Part shown: positions 58,424-64,000 of the stretch, one piece after another
How positions within the stretch are numbered: the stretch's first letter is position 1
How the letters are laid out: each line of letters begins with the position of its first letter
Assembly (NCBI GenBank): GCA_034509735.1
Contig: JACGWO010000010.1
Coordinates: forward strand, 9,747,193 to 9,811,192
Source: Sesamum alatum
Taxonomy: Eukaryota; Streptophyta; Magnoliopsida; Lamiales; Pedaliaceae
Length of the DNA: 64,000 bases
Reading direction: 5' to 3'
Made by a program: the position numbers and the translations under genes
The notes under the pieces: generated by a model
The model's input: only the letters and a program-made list of their open reading frames with translations
Databases searched by the model: none
Told to the model about the DNA's origin: nothing

Positions 58424-58754
58424 TACTAGAAGAATATGATTTTTCGCTTATGTTAATTGCTATGATAAAAATAATAATAAAATCGTAGCGAATACAAATG
58501 AACCACGGCTCGAAAACGATCATAAGTCGTCGTTTTTACAAGTGAAGTCAAAAACATTAACCACGGCTAAAATCCTAAAATCATGGCAAATGTTTTTGTC
58601 ATGGCTAAAAACTATGGCAGATATTGTTAACCGTGGTAAAAATTTAAACTTTTACATTGGTTGGATTTGACCGTTGTTAATAATATTAATTTACCATAAT
58701 TTTAAAGCATGTGCTCATTTATTATATTAGCGAAAAACCTATTTTTTTGTAGTG
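58424..58754. mobile_element. Non-autonomous CACTA element (331 bp)
   Basis: The left end is TACTAGAAGAATATGATTTTT. The right end, inverted, is CACTACAAAAAAATAGGTTTTT. Both continue into TTCGCT. The 3-bp duplication is ATA at 58421-58423 and 58755-58757. Inside, ACCACGG/CCGTGGT-type motifs recur in both orientations. It is nested in the hAT element. Confidence 0.75.
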
Positions 58755-59344
58755 ATATGAGATATCAATTACAATGTGTAAAAATAAAAACTTATACATA
58801 GTTATATATTTATTATAGTAGAATAAAAATAAATATAAAAAACTTATCAATTTATTTATCAATAAGATTGTGAAAAAGATCCTCATTGCGAATAAAATTA
58901 CATAAGAAACTTATCATAATATATATATATATATAAATATTAAACAAAAATTATTTGGAATAAAATAAGATATCATCTATTGTGAAATACATATATTATT
59001 TTAAATAAGATTAAATAGATGATTATGAAAATATATTTATAAAAAAATGATGATATAAGCTATTTCAAGTTCTTACATTTATCAATAATATAAAAAATAT
59101 ACAAGATTACCAATGACCAAGAATTAATTAATTGATATATCTTATTTACATGTTCATATATATATATATATATATATTATATAATAGCAATAAAAATATC
59201 GTAATTGTTATTATTATCTTGAATATTAGTTTATGAATCATCAAAATTTTTGTATAAACATATAAGGAAATCTAGTATATTGTTGTTGTTGTTATCATTA
59301 TTATTACTATTATTATTATCATTGTAATTATTATTATTATTATT

Positions 59345-59347
<3 letters not shown>

Positions 59348-59428
<81 letters not shown>

Positions 59429-59429
59429 G
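59348..59429. repeat. (GTT)27 microsatellite
   Basis: An 82-bp uninterrupted GTT run is preceded by ATT-type trinucleotides (59295-59347). The long Asn and Leu ORFs it creates are artefacts. Confidence 0.98.
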
Positions 59430-59639
59430 CGGTCGAACACGGTCTACATAAACATAAAATTAAACTCGATTGCTAAAAACGGAGTCTTTTTTTTACTAGT
59501 CCAAGACCAACCCAACCCCGTTAATTGCAGTGCGGTTTGGGTTTGGTCGATGAGTTGGGGCGGCCTGCGGTTTTGTTGAACACCCCTAGGTTCATTGGTG
59601 TCAAAACTATCACTTTGGGTCTGTAGCACCTCTTTTTTT

Positions 59640-60320
59640 TTTTATACTAGTATAGTTTTATTGGCTTGGGTTGAAAATTTGGGTGGGAGACTACTTTACA
59701 GTACATGATGTACATAAAAATGAGTTGGCCCAAACGGCCCAAAAAAGAAAGGAAGAGATCGCACAAGACCAAAAGAATGCAATGCCCCGAATGCCCTCCA
59801 AGGGGGCCCAATTCGTTCCCTCAAGAAGCCCGGTCCAAGTAGAGCCCTCAAGGAGTCCGGCAGACCTCCCAAAAAATAAATTGACCAAAAGAAGTCCAAT
59901 CAGCCTAAATTTGAGAGGGCCCTGAACCAAGAAGACCTCATAAGCCCACAAAGAAGCTTAAGGACTTGAAATCTCCCAGCCAAAATCAAATCTCCTCTCA
60001 CATGGCGTCCATGGGCGACCTAGGTGGCATCCACATAGGATCTTTGGAGGCACCCCTCACAGAATAGGATAAGGATCAGCAGCCCCCTCAGGGATACTTG
60101 GCGCCTTCAGAGAGAAGTACTATAAACCTAAAATTTGGGCTCTAGTTGGGAGAAGGCATCCCCTCAACCACCTCCGCCGAATTTGGGGAAAATCCTCTAC
60201 CACCTCCTGAAAATCCGGGAAAGCATCCAAGATACCCTCATTAGCAGCATACTCCAACTACCCCCAGGGAATCGTGGGTCTCCAACTGTCCTCCCCAGAT
60301 CGCGCGCGGGGGGAGGGGGG
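59640..60320 (+). other. Possible LTR remnant
   Basis: The segment is richer in GC than its left flank. It has GGCCCAAAC and GGCCCAAAA motifs, and a TATAAACC near 60121 followed by a short leader-like stretch. This is LTR-like, but no partner copy or terminal TG/CA pair was found. It ends at the Athila-like LTR. Confidence 0.3.
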
Positions 60321-61193
60321 GAGGGTGATCGGTTGTCGAAGCCGTCAAATATAAAAACTGATTCTAAACTGTAGTAGTCGTAGAACCAGGTCGAATCTCA
60401 AGGGAACTATCGATTAATTTCTCGATCTAGTTGTAGTAACCTAAAAAGGGGGTATGAATTGAGTACTAATTATGAATTAACTAGAACTAAATTAAAAAGC
60501 AGGAGTAAATAACTGAGATGAAATTATAGATGAAAAGTCCAATTCAAGGGGTTCGTCATACCAATCGTTATATCTATCATAGGTCACTAAGGGTTAGTTC
60601 CATAACCAAGCATTCAACTTTGAAATTCATCAGGATAGCCATAACAAATTCCCGTTTTCCTATTGTAATGGATTTGACTCAAGCATCTAAATCCAAACGT
60701 ATTATATCAAGACTGGGCACGATAGCGTTCCATATCACATCAATAATAGCATATGCATCAATGAAAACAGTTGAATCTAGATCAAACAATCGAGATAGTT
60801 GCAATTATCTAACCTAGTTTTCTCGTCCCCACAAATAAATCATGCAAAGCACATAATAAATTTGCTCGCTACTCATACCATTCATTCATGACAATTACGG
60901 ATCACTGAACTCATGGATAGCAATAGAATAATTAATATCAAATTGAATTGTCAGATCTATCAATAATAATCATTCCATTCACAGTAATCAAGACGAGAAA
61001 TACTTGGCGAAATCAGATAAATTCAAGACCTCAAAACATAACAATTGGGTTTAACGTTTTCCTTGAATCGAAATAGAGAAATTAGCTACTAAACATGTTC
61101 GTAAAAAAACAAGATATTCTAAACGAAAGCATGAATTAGAGGAAGAGAGGAAAACGATGATCCAAATATGATTCTTCTCTGCGTTCTTGTCTT

Positions 61194-61202
61194 CCTTTTA
61201 TA
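61194..61202 (-). promoter_or_regulatory. TATA box of the Athila-like LTR
   Basis: TATAAAAGG on the minus strand, inside the LTR, about 370 bp from its start, at a position suitable for the U3/R border. Confidence 0.65.
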
Positions 61203-61348
61203 CTTAAGAGTCCCATTTCAATGCGACTTCAGAGTCCTCCTTTCATGCAACTTCAGAGTCCTCTTTCTATGCGTGTCTCTTCCGTAAAATCAGGAAAGAG
61301 ATCTTTTCAAAACTCTTCTTCTTTTCCCGCACAGACTCGGGTGTCGGA

Positions 61349-61368
61349 TAGGGCGTGATCACGCCCTA
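61349..61368. repeat. Palindrome 1 (20 bp), in the LTR
   Basis: The core GGCGTGATCACGCC is extended by TAG on the left and CTA on the right, perfectly self-complementary. Confidence 0.95.
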
Positions 61369-61570
61369 ATGGTTGTTCAAGTATGCTCATGACTGTTTGT
61401 ACTTGATCTCTTTTCTGTCTTCCTTTGGGGCTTTTTAACTTCTTTTCTTCACAACGGATCAATCTCGATCCTTCATTCAAAAACCGCATAATTCGATCAT
61501 AAATGGGAAGGAAACCTTTAAAAACCATTCGAATTAAGCATGCATATGAGAGATGAAATGCACCCAATCA

Positions 61571-61606
61571 AATTCCCCCACACCGAAACCATGCTTGTCC
61601 TCAAGC
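61571..61606 (-). promoter_or_regulatory. Polypurine tract and hairpin next to the 3' LTR
   Basis: On the minus strand the hairpin GCTTGAGGACAAGC (61593-61606) is followed by eight bases, then GGTGTGGGGGAATT (61571-61584), immediately before the LTR TG. The purine run is in the right place to prime plus-strand synthesis. Confidence 0.75.
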
Positions 61607-63074
61607 ATCCCTTGATTCAAAATGCACGAATTATCCAAGTAGCCACACCAAATTTCCCTTCATGTTAGTCAACTATATCCCTTAATCAATATGTCCTCAC
61701 AGTTTAAGAAGAGATAGCCATATTGAGAATAAACACTAATGGCATTAATACAACAAGCACGTATCCCATTGACTTTATCAAACGTAAACGAAACAAGTCT
61801 CAACACTCCTCACTAGGATGTCTTTCAAATCACTCGAGAAGTGTTTAAGGAATTTTTGTCACACTCAAATCAAGACATTAGAGTGCCATTGCCATAGGCT
61901 TGCTTGTGAATCAAATCTCCACCACTGCAAAATGCTTATCAGTGCATAAATCAAAGGGTCTTAACATGGTTGTAACGGGGCCAGGGCAAAGGTGTGTTAA
62001 GAGAGGTCAAATTGTGGCTCATGAATTCAAAAGGATGATGTCAACTTAGTTGCTTGTATTCCCCAACTCATTGCTTTTTCTTCCACACCCAAGTGTTTGA
62101 AGCATACACACTTTCGAACAGGATTTTTTTTTTTCAAGTTTCACTTTCCTGTTTGAATCGTTTCCTCTTTTTCCTCATTCATCATTTTCTTCTTCTTCTC
62201 TTTTTTTCCTTTCTCTTTTTTTTTCATTGCTTTCTTTTTCATTTTTTTTTCTTTCTTAGGTCTAGCAACATGTCTCCCATATGCCCCTTGAACCACTTCA
62301 CTAGCTCTTTTTCGCGTCGACGTACAAGCAACCATATTAACATCATCCCCTTGAAAGGGTTCAAAAGTCTCTGCAGGCAATAACCAAGAAAGGGATAATC
62401 GGCTTAAAATGCGGTTTTACCAAGAAAATAGAGGCCAAGGCTCAAACGAGTTTTCTAGGGATGAGTTTTCGATAGGCTCTTTTCAAGGTTAATCGGCTAT
62501 TCCTAAGTGCCCTTATCACTTTCACACACTAATATGCAAGAATGTGGCCTCAAAATGTATTACACAAGCAAGTTCTAGAATGCACACACTAAGTACGATG
62601 CCCTCAATTGAAAGAAATATACAAGCACTATTTGAATGCAAGTGCTTAGGCTCAAAAGCTCACATAAAGGGTTTTAGTATTGATTCTTGAACGTTGTTCG
62701 TCTAATGCAATCAATGGGACATCTTTCACACACAACATTTTTTGTGCCACTAGTGTTCATTCCGCCTACTAATCTCAACTTAAACCACAAATTCGTATTG
62801 GCTTCGGGGACAACACGAAACAACATGCAAGGAATTTAGTTCAAGTTATAGGACAATCCACACATTTTGTTTCAAAGATCAACTAATTTCAAGCAAAAAT
62901 TACGGTGTTTATGACACATACTCTGTCCTTAAAACAGCAATTTTACTCAGAAATTTCACTCCACAAAAAAAATCAAGTCCCAACACAAATATCAACCAAT
63001 GCCAGCAGCAAAAGAAATCACAAGAATTATTAAGCCCATAACCACATTCACCAACATGCCAAATCATGCACAAA

Positions 63075-63110
63075 CCTCCCCCACACCAAGTACATACATT
63101 GTCCCCAATG
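63075..63110 (-). promoter_or_regulatory. Second hairpin and purine-tract cassette
   Basis: On the minus strand the hairpin CATTGGGGACAATG (63097-63110) is followed by nine bases and GGTGTGGGGGAGG. This repeats the architecture next to the LTR, 1.5 kb further inside. Confidence 0.7.
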
Positions 63111-63362
63111 TATGCACATACAACCACACATAACAAAGGAATGAAAAGTGAAAGAGAAATAGAGAGCATCCCTGAAATATGTGGTGACGGCAAAGCGGGC
63201 TAGGCGGGGGGTGGTGGGGGTATAGATACCCCTAAAGCAGTCAAGACCGCATCAAGCTTGCAGTGCATCCATGCATCAGATAGCTCCAGCCGGGTCAGTC
63301 GGCCTCCGAGGATAGGGTGGGTGGCGGCCGTGAGTGGATCCCCCAACAGATTTGCCTCTCTT

Positions 63363-63384
63363 TTTAGGCGTGATCACGCCTAAA
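63363..63384. repeat. Palindrome 2 (22 bp)
   Basis: The core GGCGTGATCACGCC is extended by TTTA on the left and TAAA on the right. Confidence 0.95.
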
Positions 63385-63458
63385 CGACCCCTCAAATCTG
63401 TGCGTCTCGTGGAATCTCGTAGTGGACAGCGGGTGCTTAAGACAGAATAGACAGTGGA

Positions 63459-63480
63459 ATAAGGCGTGATCACGCCTTAT
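63459..63480. repeat. Palindrome 3 (22 bp)
   Basis: The core GGCGTGATCACGCC is extended by ATAA on the left and TTAT on the right. Confidence 0.95.
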
Positions 63481-63533
63481 CTCGCCGTGAGGTCTATCGG
63501 GTTTAGAACATGGTGCTGCATTTGGTATCAGAC

Positions 63534-63551
63534 AGGGCGTGATCACGCCCT
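63534..63551. repeat. Palindrome 4 (18 bp)
   Basis: The core GGCGTGATCACGCC is extended by AG on the left and CT on the right, like palindrome 1 but shorter. Confidence 0.95.
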
Positions 63552-63684
63552 ATAAGAACGTCAAATCTGCGGAGGTGAGAAGAAAAATCCTGAACTAAAA
63601 GTTCAAAAGAAAGCATATAAAGCGCCGGGTTGCCTCCAGACAAGCGCAATTTTTTAACGTCGTTATGCTCAACGGATGACCTCA

Positions 63685-64000
63685 TTATCCTTGCTTAGAC
63701 TGCGGCAGTGACGCCAAGGCAATATCCACGATGCTTGTGACTTTATCACAACCAAGAGATGATTTCGATCGATGGCCATTCACCGTGTTGAGACTTTTAA
63801 TTCTCGCTATACCATGAGGAAAAACATTAACACCTTCAAAACGACCAAGCCAAAAAGAACTCGACTTACCTGGGATGAGCTTCAAGCGATATTTGTAGAA
63901 TAACACCTTTGTCCCAACCTCAAATAGCTTCTTCAAAATCATATGATCATGAAATCTCCATGTTTTCTCCCTGCAACTTCTCAAATCTACTATTCCATCC
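63685..64000 (-). pseudogene. C-terminal end of Athila-like pol (integrase)
   Basis: The minus-strand frame contains FEVGTKVLFYKYRLKLIPGK, then WLGRFEGVNVFPHGIARIKS and VNGHRSK. This matches the C-terminal end of Athila-type integrases (KVLLYNSRL, PGKLRSRW, VNG-R-K type motifs). The polyprotein continues beyond the window edge, so it is unknown if the rest is intact. It fixes the element's orientation as minus. Confidence 0.8.

Larger units (their letters stand above)
58142..59588. mobile_element. Non-autonomous hAT element upstream of DSK2
   Basis: The ends are TAGGAGTGTACATGG and, inverted, TAGGGGTGTTCAACA. The 8-bp target duplication is GGTGCATT (58134-58141) and GGTTCATT (59589-59596), one mismatch. 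Sub-terminal CCCAACCC/GGGTTTGG motifs are typical of hAT. No transposase. A CACTA element (58424-58754) and a long GTT microsatellite (59348-59429) lie inside. It starts about 465 bp from the DSK2 ATG. Confidence 0.75.
60326..61570 (-). mobile_element. 3' LTR of the Athila-like element (1245 bp)
   Basis: On the minus strand the LTR starts TGATTGGGTGCATTTC directly after a purine tract and ends GACAACCGATCA at 60326. A TATAAAAGG box lies at 61194-61202 on this strand. The end has the ATTCGACCTGGTTCTACGAC-type text common to Athila-like LTRs. The matching 5' LTR lies outside the window, so the borders rest on the polypurine tract and TG/CA. Confidence 0.75.
61571..63684 (-). mobile_element. 3' internal region of the Athila-like element
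   Basis: This non-coding or decayed region lies between the pol end and the LTR. A Lys-rich minus-strand frame (62141-62380) contains ACTSTRKRASEVVQGAYGR; it could be a relic of the third ORF of Athila-type elements but I cannot show it. The three further palindromes and a second hairpin plus GGTGTGGGGG cassette are in this region. Confidence 0.6.

Noticed and set aside
59231..59440. Poly-Asn and poly-Leu ORFs
   Set aside because: They are translations of the GTT microsatellite.
62054..62383. Phe-rich plus-strand ORF
   Set aside because: It is the reverse of a purine-rich tract in the Athila-like 3' region; composition alone explains it.
61349..63551. CRISPR-like array of the repeated palindromes
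   Set aside because: The spacing is irregular, the copies are only four, and the context is a plant retrotransposon.
1..64000. tRNA or rRNA genes
   Set aside because: I saw no convincing cloverleaf with B-box motifs and no rRNA-like sequence by eye; a dedicated scan was not possible.

Overview
The window looks like transposon-rich nuclear DNA of a flowering plant, probably a eudicot. The reasons are a GT-AG intron-split plant-type ubiquilin gene, an intronless plant C2H2 gene ending in an EAR motif, and nested plant transposons (Ty3/gypsy, L1-like LINEs, Mutator, hAT, CACTA and Helitron types). The species cannot be named from sequence alone. Only two loci look like intact host genes: a C2H2 zinc-finger repressor-like protein (11646-12374, +) and a DSK2/ubiquilin gene (50729-57670, -). 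The eight exons read for DSK2 join in frame to a 554-residue protein with UBL, STI1 and UBA domains.

Layout. 1-6.2 kb: a solo LTR (109-2280, 5-bp duplication TCATC) and a decayed Mutator-like transposase. 6.2-11.4 kb: AT-rich DNA with Helitron ends and dispersed repeats. 11.4-12.5 kb: the C2H2 gene, with short tandem repeats on both sides. 13-14.7 kb: a 1.2-kb foldback element splitting one copy of a tandem duplication. 14.8-20.5 kb: a full-length but inactivated LINE with target-site duplications. 20.7-22.3 kb: a CACTA-type element with a foldback element nested in it, then a second foldback element; both foldbacks have 9-bp duplications. 22.6-33.7 kb: a truncated Ty3/gypsy element of Tat type, with pol on the minus strand and an additional ORF on the opposite strand. 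The additional ORF is broken by a hAT-like element carrying a host-gene fragment and by a second solo LTR (26947-29114). 34.6-37.5 kb: inverted-repeat arms around a LINE ORF1-like fragment, then a 5'-truncated LINE. 38.2-45.3 kb: a third LINE split by a third solo LTR (40598-42744). 46.3-49.7 kb: a probable 3-kb Helitron with a recent internal tandem duplication, followed by a foldback MITE. 50.7-57.7 kb: DSK2. 58.1-59.6 kb: a hAT element upstream of DSK2 with a CACTA element inside it. 60.3-64 kb: the 3' end of an Athila-like element (minus strand) running out of the window.

How parts relate. The TE insertions form a readable nesting order, because many junctions keep perfect target-site duplications (5 bp for LTRs, 9 bp for Mutator-type, 8 bp for hAT, 3 bp for CACTA, about 14 bp for the LINE). 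The most unusual signals are in the Athila-like 3' region: four perfect palindromes sharing the core GGCGTGATCACGCC with arms that differ but stay complementary, and two copies of a hairpin plus GGTGTGGGGG cassette whose stems covary. No wholly new multi-gene system was recognised; those structural cassettes, the gene-fragment-carrying hAT and the antisense ORF are the best candidates for follow-up.
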